Source: Nymphaea colorata (lineage: Eukaryota; Streptophyta; Magnoliopsida; Nymphaeales; Nymphaeaceae). Taken from it: a DNA stretch of 64,000 nucleotides. Below are positions 10,503 through 21,160 of this stretch, piece after piece. The position numbers were made by a program, and so were the translations under genes. Position 1 is the stretch's first letter. Each line of letters opens with the position of its first letter. The notes under the pieces are model-generated. The model was not told the origin of the DNA. It saw nothing but the letters and a program-made list of their open reading frames with translations, and made no database searches. Where the stretch lies: contig NC_045138.2 of NCBI RefSeq assembly GCF_008831285.2, positions 23,653,934 to 23,717,933 of the forward strand, written 5' to 3'.

Positions 10503-10763
10503 ATGAGAAATGCTATGAACAAGGCACTAGAAGAAAAACAACGAAGAAAAGAAAAACTTATAAAAATCTTTAAAATATATATAATGATTCATAAATTCAT
10601 CAATAAAATAAGAAATGAGATAGAAGAAAAAAGGTTGGCATTAGAACTAGCATACATAGAAGAATATGACAGCGACCAAACAAATTATTCATACCAAGAT
10701 GAAGAATATGATTACTACGATGATATAGAATGGAGAAATATAATCAACAGGATGGAAGGATGA
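10503..10763 (+). CDS. Small viral ORF after the capsid-movement ORF
   Basis: 86 codons, in the same frame as the preceding 713-codon ORF and separated from it by one stop and about ten codons. The N-terminal half is strongly basic and the C-terminal half strongly acidic with many Tyr and Asp. No known motif. Cavemovirus-like genomes carry a small ORF at this place, between capsid-movement and polymerase, so position is the only clue. Confidence 0.45.
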   Translation: MRNAMNKALEEKQRRKEKLIKIFKIYIMIHKFINKIRNEIEEKRLALELAYIEEYDSDQTNYSYQDEEYDYYDDIEWRNIINRMEG

Positions 10764-10861
10764 GAAAATGATCATAGTAAAACAATTCATAGACATGAAA
10801 AATGAATGAGAAATACTGATTCAAACAAAACAATGTCAAACATATCATATGATAAATCAAA

Positions 10862-10940
10862 ATGTTTCAAACTACAAGTGTAAGAGCCTATAACAACCAA
10901 ACAAGAAATTTTATAAGAAACAGATTAGGAAAACTATTTA

Positions 10941-10975
<35 letters not shown>

Positions 10976-11128
10976 CTTCGATTTAATGGAAAACTAAGTG
11001 AAAGAGTAGTAAAGAAAAAATTTAAAGATTATAGAAGACAATTCTTCACATATTTAAGAGCTAGAGCTGTAGCAGAATGGAAATTTATAAACTACTGGAA
11101 TGAAAAGATAAAAGAACAGAACACATAA
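10862..11128 (+). CDS. Small basic viral ORF containing an AT microsatellite
   Basis: 88 codons. A run of about 30 alternating A/T bases at about 10942-10971 translates as repeated Tyr-Ile and leaves the frame open. Outside it the product is basic with scattered aromatics (KKKFKDYRRQFFTYLRAR). The microsatellite probably expanded after integration. No family recognised. Confidence 0.4.
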
Positions 11129-11177
11129 GCTATCAAGCTTTTGGAAAATTTTCATATAGTAGTACAAGTGAAGAAGA

Positions 11178-13071
11178 ATGAACATTACAAAAGAAAAATT
11201 TATTTATATACTAATAAAGATCATACCAAGAGGGTATAATAATAGATATACAGGAGCTCAAATAAACCTATGTAAAAAAAACTGCTTACCAGAAAATTTA
11301 TGGGAAAAATTAGATAACCCCTTAGAAGTAAAAGGATTTAATGGAGCAAAAACCACAATCAATTATAAAGCAGAACAAGTAAACATACAAATATGGAAGA
11401 AAATAATAAAGGTTAATAGAATATATGCATTCGAATTACAAAGTAAAGACATCATACTAGGAAGACCATTTTTAAATGGATATCTATCAATAAACATAAC
11501 AGATAAATATTTAATATTAACAACCCCTTGTGGAGAAAAAATAAATGCATTGATAGTAAAAAATAATGAAAGAAAACAAGAAGAATGGATTAAAGGAGAC
11601 AGTAAAATAACACAAAAATTAACAAGAGTAAAAATAAACACAGTTACAATAAACATATATGAAATAAACGAATTAGAAAGTATAGAACAAAGACTAGGAA
11701 AATTATATTCAGAAAACCCACTAGAACATTGGGAAAGACATAAAACAACAGTAAAGATCGAATTAATAAATGAAGATAGTATAATCACACAAGCTCCGCT
11801 GAAATATATACCAGACGATCTCAAAGAATTCGACTTACATATAAACGAATTACTAAAAGGAGGATACATACAGAAATCAAATTCTAAACATAGTAGTCCA
11901 GCGTTTATTGTAAATAAACATAGTGAACAAAAAAGAGGCAAAACAAGGATGGTAATAGACTGTAGAAATCTCAATGCCAAAGTCAAAACTTATAATTATC
12001 CAATTCCAAACAAAATACTAAAACTAAAACAAATTTCAGGATATCAATATTTTAGCAAATTCGATTGTAAAAGTGGTTTCTACCATATCAAATTAGAAGA
12101 CGAAAGTAAAAACTAACAGCATTTACAGTACCCAATGGGTTTTACGAATGGAATGTACTACCATTCGGATACAAAAATGCACCAAGAAGATTCCAAAATT
12201 TCATGGATCAACAATTTAAAGGACTCAGAAATTGCATAATTTATATTGACGACATATTACTCTTCAATCATACAAAAGAAGATCATTTTGAATTATTAAA
12301 TGAATTTATAGACTTTGCTTACAAAGCAGGAATAGCTATAAGTAAATCTAAAGCAGTTATTTGTAAAAACAAATTGACTTTTTAGGAATAGAAATAGATA
12401 AAGCCGGAATCAAAATGCAAACCCATATAATACAAAAGATAGCTCAAACAGAAGAAGAATTGGATACTAAGAAAAAGTTACAATCCTTTCTAGGATTAGT
12501 AAATCAAGTAAGGGACTATATACCACATTTAGCAAAACATTGCAAGAAATTACAAGAAAAATTGAAAAAAGATAAAGAATATTACTGGAACGAAGAAGAT
12601 AAGCAATGTATCAATCAAATAAAAGAAGTTTGTAAAATCTTACCAAAATTAGCATTTCTAAATGAAAAGGAACCTTTCGAATGGATCATAGAAACTGATG
12701 CCTCAGATTCTAGCTATGGTTCAGTATTAAAATATAGATATTTAAATAACAAACAAGAACATCTTTGTAGATACCATTCAGGTAGCTTCAAAGAAAATGA
12801 AATAAAATGGGAAATTAACAGAAAAGAATTACTAGGACTATACTATGCACTATTACATTACGAGATATACGTGGTTTTTACCAAGTTCAAGGTAAGAACT
12901 GATAATACCCAAGTTAAATATTGGTTAAATGCAAAGTTAGAAAATTCGATTATAAAGAAAGAAATCAGGCGGTTAGTAAATAATATAAAGATGTTTGATT
13001 TCGAAATAGAAGTTATCAGTACTACTAATAACTGTTATGCAGATTATCTATCCAGAAATGTAAAGGAGTAA
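11178..13071 (+). pseudogene. Broken protease-RT-RNase H (pol) gene of the endogenous caulimovirid
   Basis: Three frames cover one pol gene. 11178-12116 holds a retropepsin-like domain and the N-terminal half of RT. The protease has TGA(Q/N)-type residues at 25-30 and a DIILGRPFL motif, but the catalytic Asp position reads Tyr24. The frame is lost near 12112. 12117-12375 carries the RT core, with YIDD at 12242-12253 in a hydrophobic context. The frame is lost again near 12375. 12376-13071 holds the RT connection and RNase H, where the catalytic acidic positions are present (ETDAS, an NRKEL helix, RTDNT and a final YADYLSR). Two indels and the protease substitution make it non-functional as it stands. 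Confidence 0.85.
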
Positions 13072-13807
13072 CACAGATGAGAGAAATGAAACTCAACATG
13101 GCTGAGGAAAATGAAACACAAGAAGAGTAGCCTAGCAGAGAAATGATGCTTGAAATCCCATTTCACGCCCTATCTAAGATAATGTTATGTAGCTTATGCA
13201 TGTAAAAGTAGGGCTGCAAAATGTGTTGAGCCAACTCCGGCTTGATTCGAACTCGCTTGAAAAAACTCAGCTCGTGCTTGACTTTGTTTATAAACAAGCC
13301 AAGTTCGAGCTTACAAAGATACTCGAAATGATAAACAAGTTGAGTTCTAGTTTTAGGAACTCGACTCGACTTGTAAACCAGTACTCTCTGCTAAATCGGT
13401 TTTAACCTTTAAGGTAAAAAATAAATTTTCACAAGTAACACGAGTTAAACGAGTTACATAAGTTAATGCGTACACGAGTTAATTCCTAAACGAGTTAAAT
13501 GGGTTAAACAAGTCGAGTTCGAGCTTAATTTTGTTTAGTCAAGTCGAACTCAATCTTGTTATAAGGAGCGATTATTAATCGAATTATAAACAATTTAGCA
13601 CAAATACACACACAGTGGAAATCATATTACCACTAACCACTACATGTGGAAAATAATATGCTAATCCAGAGCAAACGGCTACTGGTAAAGACGAATCAAA
13701 TCCGTTGATGGATGGTCACTTTCCTAAAGTGATAACTAATACAAATTACACACACAAATTGAGTTGCGGCATAAAAGCCAAGTCTCTCAATAACACAAGA
13801 ATTTTAT
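13072..13807 (+). other. Viral intergenic region split by a repeat insertion
   Basis: No ORF of note. About 13211-13560 is a host repeat (listed separately). 13561-13807 leads into the last viral ORF and contains a weak TATA-like GCATAAAAG. It could have held a subgenomic promoter or simply the gap between ORFs. Confidence 0.4.
13211..13560. repeat. GAGTCGAG-type dispersed repeat inserted in the viral sequence
   Basis: The stretch opens with GGGCTGCAAAATG and is packed with variants of CTCGACTCG, ACGAGTTAAA and AAGTTCGAGCTT. The same vocabulary fills 40730-41155, which opens with GGTTGCA and ends in its complement TGCAACC. This looks like one family of short non-autonomous DNA element. TSDs are not clear by eye. 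Confidence 0.5.
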
Positions 13808-14698
13808 GTGCAGATATTAAGGGTGGAAGTAGAAAGCCTACAAACTCAAGTAGCAATTTTACAAGCAGAAGTGAAAGACCTACTTAGATGGAAGAACCAA
13901 ATAGAAATCCAAACTACAAAACCAGAACCTACAGAACCTAAGCCAATAACAGCTATAACAAGTTCTTCTAACAATACTATAGAAATACCAGTAGTATCTA
14001 AACCAAGATTTAAAAATACCAATCTAAACCAAAAATTTCAGAAAAATGTTGCTATTGCAAAACCCAGTCTATTCATACCACCGCAAACACAAACCTATGT
14101 AGAGACTATTCAGAAAGAAAAAGCAGAAAGCCAATCCATCATAGTAAACAATTATTTAAGAAACCTGAAAAAGGTATGTGATTTCTTGAATAAAAATCCT
14201 CGAGAAAAGAATGCTTCGAAAGGAAAAGGATATTCCACTATCCCTTATCCAGGTATAAACAAAATGATAGCATATCCAGATACTGATCCAAGTTTAGTTA
14301 AAATGGTACACAGCTATGGGTTACTCCATACAGTATACACAAAAAATGCAAAAGAATTAGAAGAAATCACAGAGTTATGCAAGGCAGCTAAACGTTACCT
14401 TGAGATAACAAAAGCTCCAGTTATTTTCTTAAGAATATACTCTGCCCAAGCAGAAATATTAAATGATCAAATTATACCATCTATATATGCCATCAAACTT
14501 GGACTCACCAAAGAGATAATTGAAAGAGAAGGCGAACAGCAAGAAGAGATATTACTGCCAGAGTTAAAGGACTTCTTCAACAAAAAGAGACCAAAAGATA
14601 TACAAGTTATATTCGAAGAATACTGCATCAGTACCAAGAACCAAATGTATGGTTATACGAAGCAAGGAACAGTCAAATTATCTATTCCATATCAATGA
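13808..14698 (+). CDS. Last long viral ORF, position of the inclusion-body/transactivator protein
   Basis: 296 open codons ending in TGA at 14696-14698. Residues 1-28 form a leucine-rich coiled coil, then comes a Pro/Thr-rich linker, then a folded-looking domain from about 110 to 296. The order (after RNase H, last in the genome) matches the transactivator/inclusion-body ORF of cavemoviruses and solendoviruses, but I cannot confirm homology by motif. The first in-frame ATG is only at codon 153 (14264). Translation therefore needs a non-AUG start or an upstream segment now lost. The stop overlaps the next ATG as ATGA, at 14695. Confidence 0.55.
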   Translation: MQILRVEVESLQTQVAILQAEVKDLLRWKNQIEIQTTKPEPTEPKPITAITSSSNNTIEIPVVSKPRFKNTNLNQKFQKNVAIAKPSLFIPPQTQTYVETIQKEKAESQSIIVNNYLRNLKKVCDFLNKNPREKNASKGKGYSTIPYPGINKMIAYPDTDPSLVKMVHSYGLLHTVYTKNAKELEEITELCKAAKRYLEITKAPVIFLRIYSAQAEILNDQIIPSIYAIKLGLTKEIIEREGEQQEEILLPELKDFFNKKRPKDIQVIFEEYCISTKNQMYGYTKQGTVKLSIPYQ

Positions 14699-14738
14699 AG
14701 ACAAAAGAAGGAAGTAAAGAAGAGATCCTACGATGGTT
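14695..14738 (+). pseudogene. 5' part of a small viral ORF interrupted by the gypsy element
   Basis: The frame opens at the ATG at 14695, overlapping the previous stop. It runs into the target-site TGGTT (14734-14738) at which the gypsy element entered. On the far side (29679 onward) the same reading frame continues to a TAA at 29830-29832, so about 65 codons were split cleanly. It may be a separate ORF or the displaced C-terminus of the preceding one. Confidence 0.6.
14734..14738. repeat. Left target-site duplication of the gypsy element (TGGTT)
   Basis: TGGTT lies immediately left of the LTR start TGTAACG at 14739 and is repeated at 29674-29678, immediately right of the LTR end GTGTGACA. 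The match fixes both outer boundaries. Confidence 0.92.
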
Positions 14739-14932
14739 TGTAACGCTCGCTGGTGTGGCGGGTCGGGTCGAGTTAGGGTCCAGACCCGGACCCGACCCCC
14801 ACTCGCGTAAGGGCCCGACGCGAGGCCCTTCTCCCTCGCCTTTCCCTTCCTTCTTCGTCGTCGTCTCCTGGTGGTCTCACGTGGCAGCGCAGAGGGAGGA
14901 GAGTGGCGATCGGGTGGTGGTGGCTGGTGTAA

Positions 14933-14937
14933 ATCAG
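14933..14937. repeat. Left target-site duplication of the copia element (GCTGG)
   Basis: GCTGG at 14933-14937 is repeated at 21161-21165, directly outside the two copia LTR ends. Confidence 0.92.
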
Positions 14938-15411
14938 GCCCAAATTAGGCAAATACTTCAAGAATATCACTCTTGAATCTCCCACTAGCTCAACAAGGCA
15001 ATACACAAGAGTCCTCTAACAAGAGGATAAAGAAAATATATTGATCTTCAGCCAAACAAGGCAGAAACTACAAGATGTGGCTTAACAAGCCATACATTAA
15101 AAGGGGACAACAGTCCCTTATTTATAATACAAGGGAAGAAGAGAGGAGGAGAGGAAATGGCTGTTGGGCCATTTCCAACTGCTAGAATTTTTGATACTAC
15201 AAAAGGCAGTGGTTCCGCATCCCATTCTCCCACTCGCCGCCCCCAACTCAGACCGGAAAACCCAGAGGAACAAAGGAAACAAGCCCAACCAAAACGATCC
15301 GACAATACACATATCTATCTATGTAAGACATATATTAGCACACTAATATATGTAATGTACATGCACATAGATATATATATATATATATATAGGAATACAT
15401 ACATTCTAACA
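14938..15411 (-). repeat. Copia 3' LTR
   Basis: 474 bp. It differs from the other LTR by four substitutions by eye, plus a shorter AT run (about 20 bp at 15371-15390, against about 100 bp in the partner). Confidence 0.93.
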
Positions 15412-15424
15412 TCCCCCCTCAAAC

Positions 15425-15651
15425 TTACGGTGTGATAACCGAAAGTTTGCCAAGGAGAAATTGAAACCTAGCAGCAGCAAGAGCCTTGGTAAAGAAATCT
15501 CCTAGTTGATATTCAGAGGGAACATAGGAGAGATCTATATTTTTCTGAAGGAACTCTTCACGAACATAATGACAGTCCATCTCTATATGCTTTGTTCTTT
15601 CATGAAATGTGTGATTGCTAGCAATATAGATTGCACTTTTGTTGTCGCAGC
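15425..15651 (-). pseudogene. Copia RNase H C-terminal segment, cut off by a DNA transposon
   Basis: On the minus strand this reads the tail of copia pol (a TKHIE-type block, then a GDFFTKAL-type block) to a TAA at 15425-15427, followed by the polypurine tract. Its upstream partner resumes at 16400. The break is exactly at the duplicated target GTCGCAGC. Confidence 0.8.
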
Positions 15652-16399
15652 CAATGTTATCCGTATCGTACGATACGTATCGTATAGGTCAAGAAAACCT
15701 ATACGATACGTGTTTGAAACACGATACGCGTCCGTATCGTATGCGTATCGTCCGTATCGTACGATACGGGGGCCGTATCGTACGATACACCCCCGTATCG
15801 TACGATACGGGAGAAAACACATATTTCTTTATTTTTTAAAAGTTTAAACACTCCTCCCCCTCTCTCTTCTTGTATTTAAAGACTCCAATAGACGTAGGAG
15901 GGAGAGATTTTGCCCATTTTCATCAAAAATAACCAAGGATTCATCAATTTGGAAGATATTATCGTTGAATCAGGAAAGATGATAACTATATGTTTTGAAC
16001 TTATAAAATTGTGATGTAATCTAAGTCCTAAAACTCCAAGTCCTAAGACTCTAAGTCCTAAGATTCTATAAAATTTTCAAGTTTAAAATCATGATGGATG
16101 CTTATATGTTATTCTTGAAAATTTGATTTCTTATTTTGGAATGTGTCGTTAATACACATGAATGTTCCTTATGTATGATAATCTTTTTAATATTTGAATA
16201 CATTTTTCTTAATTTCTGATTTTTTGTTCATTTTTTTCAGATTTTTAATGATTTTTCTCTATTTTTTATGATTTTTAAATATTTTTTAAAATTAAAAAAT
16301 TAATTTTACGATACGCTACGCTACGTTTGCGATACGTTACGATACGGCGTATAGGTCGGCCCAACCGATACGCGATACGCTACGCCTTTTATAACATTG
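15652..16399. mobile_element. Non-autonomous DNA transposon with CGTATCG palindromes
   Basis: 748 bp with 9-bp terminal inverted repeats CAATGTTAT...ATAACATTG and an 8-bp target duplication GTCGCAGC (15644-15651 and 16400-16407). The first 170 bp and last 90 bp are dense arrays of CGTATCG/CGATACG, including the self-complementary CCGTATCGTACGATACGG. The 16-18-bp stems repeat several times. The middle is AT-rich with no ORF of note. An 8-bp duplication suggests hAT, and a 9-bp reading with one mismatch would suggest Mutator. The superfamily is left open. Confidence 0.85.
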
Positions 16400-17326
16400 G
16401 TCGCAGCAAAGCTTGACAGGATTCATGATATGAATTCCCATGTCCTTCAATAAGCTTTTGAGCCACACTATCTCCATTGTTGTAGTTGCCATCGCACGAT
16501 ACTCAGCTTCTGTTGATGATAGTGACACCTTATTTTGTTTCTTGCATCGCCAGGAGATTAAGGAATCACCTAAAAACACACAAAAACCAGTGGTGGAGTG
16601 CCTATTGTTGGGATCTCCACCCCAATCAGCATTTGTATAAGCAACTAATTCTAATATAGAAGAGGAAGACAGAAATAGTCCTTTGTTGATAGTGTTTTTC
16701 ACATAACGGACAATCCGCATTGCCGCTCCCATGTGCACTGAGGTGGGTCTTTGTTGAAATTGGCTTATGACATGCACAGCATGAGCAATGTCAGGTCTGG
16801 TGATGGAGAGATACGAGAGAGCGCCAACTATTTGCCGAAAAGGAGTGGGATTCTCCAATATCTCTCCATCATCAATTTTCATTTTTACTCCCAGTGCTTC
16901 TGGAATATCTACAACTTTGTCATCTGAGATACCTGTTCTGTCAACTAATTCACTGGCAAACTTCATTTGAGAAAGAAGATAACCCTGTTTGCTATAAGCA
17001 ACTTCAATTCCAAGAAAATAAGTTAGTCTTCCCAAATTAGTCATCTGAAAGCATTTGTTAAGAAAATCTTTTACCTCTATAATCCCTTTATCATCACTTC
17101 CAGTAATAACCATATCATCAACATACAATAATAAAACAATTACACCTACGGAGGTGGTTTTTACAAACATGGCAGTGTCAGAGTAGCAAGATTGAAAACC
17201 TTGATTAAACATGACACTACTAAACTTATCAAACCAGGCCTTGTGAGCTTGTTTTAAACCATAAAGGGCTTTCTTAAGACGTAAAACTTTGTTTTGAGGT
17301 AGATCAAAACCAGGGGGAGCACTCAT
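16400..17326 (-). pseudogene. Copia RT (C-terminal half) and RNase H
   Basis: The minus frame carries LKKALYGLKQA, the catalytic LLLYVDDM block, the YFLGIEV and RPDIAHAV motifs, then RNase H with ADWGGD and STEAEYRA. The frame runs into the DNA transposon at the CCD of the next RNase H motif. The upstream half of RT is in the same frame, beyond the TAG at 17339-17341. Confidence 0.9.
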
Positions 17327-17338
17327 GAAAACTTCTTC

Positions 17339-18697
17339 CTACAGGTGACCATTTAAGAAAGCATTTTTAACATCCATTTGAAAAATAGTCCAATGTTTAA
17401 CAGAAGCAATGACAATAAGAATTCGAACAGAAGTCATGCGAGCAACAGGAGCAAAGGTTTCTTCATAATCAATCCCATATTCTTGAGCATATCCCTTGGC
17501 AACAAGTCTGGCCTTGTATCTTTCTAAGGTTCCATCACTTCTAGTTTTGATTTTATAGATCCATCTACATCCAATAGTCTTTTTCCCTGTTGGTAGAGGC
17601 ACAATATCCCAAGTCTCATTGCTTTCAAGAGCTTTAAGTTCAAGATTCATGGCTTCAATCCAATTGGGATCTTCCTTAGCTTCAAGGTAAGAAGATTGCT
17701 CATAAAAAGAATGATGTGCCATAAGACAAGCTCGAAATTTTGGGGAAAAAGACTCATAAGAGATAAATCTTTGAGGAGGTCTAGTGTGCCTTTGGGATCT
17801 CCTAGGGAGAGATTGATTAGTTTTTTGATTTTGGGGATCTCTTCTTCTATAAACTAAGATCTCTTTTGGAGGAATCAAATGATTAGAATTGTCATTGTTG
17901 ACTTCTTCAATTGGCACTTCTACAACTTTATCGGGTTCATTATCATCAATATCATCATCATCATCAATATCATTAGTCCAAAGAAAAGTATAATCTTCTA
18001 GTTTCTTGGGTTCATCTTTGAAACTATCTTCATTTTCTAGAAAGATCACATTTCTAGAAACATAAACTTTATCTCTTTCAATATCATAACATCTATAACC
18101 CTTTTGAGTTTCGGAATACCCAATAAAAACACAAGAAATGGCTTTGGAAGAAAGTTTATCATCTTTGTCACTTAACACAAAACATTTGCAACCAAAGACT
18201 TTAAGTCTATTGTAATTAGGTTTAACATGATGAAGTTTTTCAAAAGGAGAAATATGTTTCAAAAGTTTGGTAGGCATTCTATTAATTAAATAGGTTGAAG
18301 TCAAAACACCCTCAGCCCAAAAATTTTTGGGAACATTTTTAGATAAAAGAAGGGCTCTAGTAGTTTTAATAATGTGCCTATGTTTACGCTCGGCCACTCC
18401 GTTTTGTTGTGGAGTGTTAGGACAAGATCTTTGATGAACAATGCCTTTTTCTTTTAGAAATTTTAGAAATTCATTTGACATAAATTCTCCTCCCGAATCA
18501 CTTCTAAAGACTTTGATGTTTGAGCCAAATTGGGTATAGATCATGTTGTAGAAATTCTTAAAGTTTATGAAAACCTCCGATTTGTGTTTGAGAAAGTAAA
18601 CCCAAGTATGCCTAGAATAATCATCAATAAAAATCACATAGTACAATAATCCTCCTTTCGACATAATAGGAGCGGGCCCCCACACATCTGAATGCAC
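17339..18697 (-). pseudogene. Copia integrase and N-terminal RT
   Basis: The minus frame begins within the integrase core. The catalytic pattern is visible as DVWGP, then DDYSRHTW, then SDSGGEF and an [11 protein letters not shown] block, giving the D-D-E triad. RT begins with WIEAM and reaches the [10 protein letters not shown] motif before the TAG at 17339. The TAG probably replaced CAG in the usual LNG...EEVFM sequence. The apparent start at 18697 is a GTG inside the domain, not a true start. Confidence 0.9.
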
Positions 18698-18766
18698 TAA
18701 ATCAAAAGATTTTGGGCAATAAAGTTTCTATTATCAAAAGGTAAGGCTTTCATTTTAGCCTTGACA

Positions 18767-20266
18767 TTACAACAAAAGTTCTTTTGACAAAAATTCTCCA
18801 TGAAAGGAAGATGAGACATTTTTTTCTATATTGGTATGTCCAAGTCTTTGATGCCAAGTTTGAATGTCACATTCTTTGGAGATATTGCAAGATGGTCTTG
18901 AAAGGTCCAAAAAGTCTATGTAGTAGAGATCTTTTGTTCTAAAACCTTCCCCAATCGTCTTCTTGGATACTCGGTCATGTATCAAACATTTGGATTGTGA
19001 GAAGATTATATCAAAACCAAGGTCGGCTATTTGAGAAACGGACAATAAATTTAAGCTTAATTTAGGAATGTGTCTTACTTGAGATACTTTTAAAGTTTTG
19101 GATCCAAAATCTAGGTCAAGATTTCCAATAAAATCAATTTCAAGAGAAGTACCATCCGCCGTTTTCACAAAGGAATAAGAATCATTTTTAGTGCATTCGG
19201 TGAGAAGGGATCCACAAGGCGTCATATGAAAAGATGCACCCGAATCAATAATCCAAGAATACTTACTTGAAGAAGTAGATGCCACGGTAGCTCCCAAAGT
19301 TGAAGGTGTGCCTCCTCCCTTTAGAAACGGTTGAAGAGCACTTATGAGTTGATCAAGTTGGAATGAGCTTGCTTCTTTTCTTTCTTTTTGAATTGGAGCC
19401 GCAACATTGCTTCTTTTGTCAAAAGTTCTAAGTTTTGGACATCTTGGCTTGGTATGTCCTTCTTCTTGACAATGATAGCAAATAACTTTTCTTCTTGCTC
19501 CTTCATTTGTACGATTGAAGTGAGGAGGTCTATAAGGTCTCAAATGGGCCCCCGGCCTAGATGTGGCAAGCACATTGTTGACTTTCTCTTTATCAAGACA
19601 AAGACGATTTTCCTCCATTTGAAGCTCCGCAATAGCCTCATTCCTAGATGGTGTTTTAGAACGATGAAGTAAAGCGGTTTTGACACCATCAAATTCCGGT
19701 CTAAGACCTATGATAAACTTGTAAAACTTGTCACGTTGTATTTGCTTTTCTCTAAGAATAAGATCTTGTGTCCAATGTGGTTCAAAAATACTCAATTCAT
19801 CATACAATTGATCCATTTCAGCCACATAATCTTTAATAGGTCTATTTCCTTGTTGAAGATTGTGAATTTTGAGTTGAACATGATGCATATAAGCAACATC
19901 TCTCATGGTATGAGTTTTCTTTAGATATTCCCAAGCTTTTAGGGCAGAATTTAATTTAGAGATTTGCCCGCTAGTAGCATTGTCAACACAAGTCAAGATC
20001 CAAGTAATGATTTTGTGATGACCAACACTCCATTCTTCCCATTTCTTGTTGTATTCAGCCATTACCTTTTCTTTTTCGGTTGCATCCAATTCCATAGCCC
20101 TTCCATCAACAATTTTCGTAAGGACTAGTTGTGGTTCAAGTTTTGTCCCATCAACTAGTCCCCAAAGGTTTTTACTACGAATAAAGTGTTCCATAGTTCT
20201 AGCCCATTGTATGTAATTCGTTGATGAGAGTTTGGGAAATGGAAGAGAAGAGACTTTGTCATCCAT
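18767..20266 (-). pseudogene. Copia gag, protease and GAG-pre-integrase domain
   Basis: ATG at 20266-20264 on the minus strand. The gag region contains a UBN2-type block, then a CCHC knuckle (CYHCQEEGHTKPRC) and the protease WIIDSGASFHM. The HQRLGH motif of the pre-integrase domain follows. The frame is lost between about 18766 and 18700, just before the integrase core, so the original polyprotein is interrupted. Confidence 0.9.
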
Positions 20267-20594
20267 GGGCACAATCAACAAGGTAGATCCACTTACAAGT
20301 TATGAAGAAGATGGCAGCCACGTGAAAAGAAGTCCACTGCAAGGATAAAAACTCAGCAACAATAGAAACCAGTCACCCTTCCAACAGCCACGAGCTCACC
20401 ACCAAGGGAGCTAAATTCCGTCAAGAAATCACCAAAAATAAGCCAGCAAAAACACTCTTCTTCTTGTGAAAAACAGCAGCAAACAATATCTCGAACACTT
20501 GGAGTGCTTCACAGCTCCAACGTAGAAGTAAAAACTGAACCTTCAATCTTGAACGGCAGCAAGACAAAGAGCCAAAGACGTGGCTCTGATACCA
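20267..20594 (-). promoter_or_regulatory. Copia leader and primer-binding site
   Basis: The untranslated leader lies between the 5' LTR and gag. The minus strand reads TGGTATCAGAGCC at 20594-20582, directly next to the LTR, a perfect Met-tRNA primer site. Confidence 0.88.
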
Positions 20595-21160
<566 letters not shown>

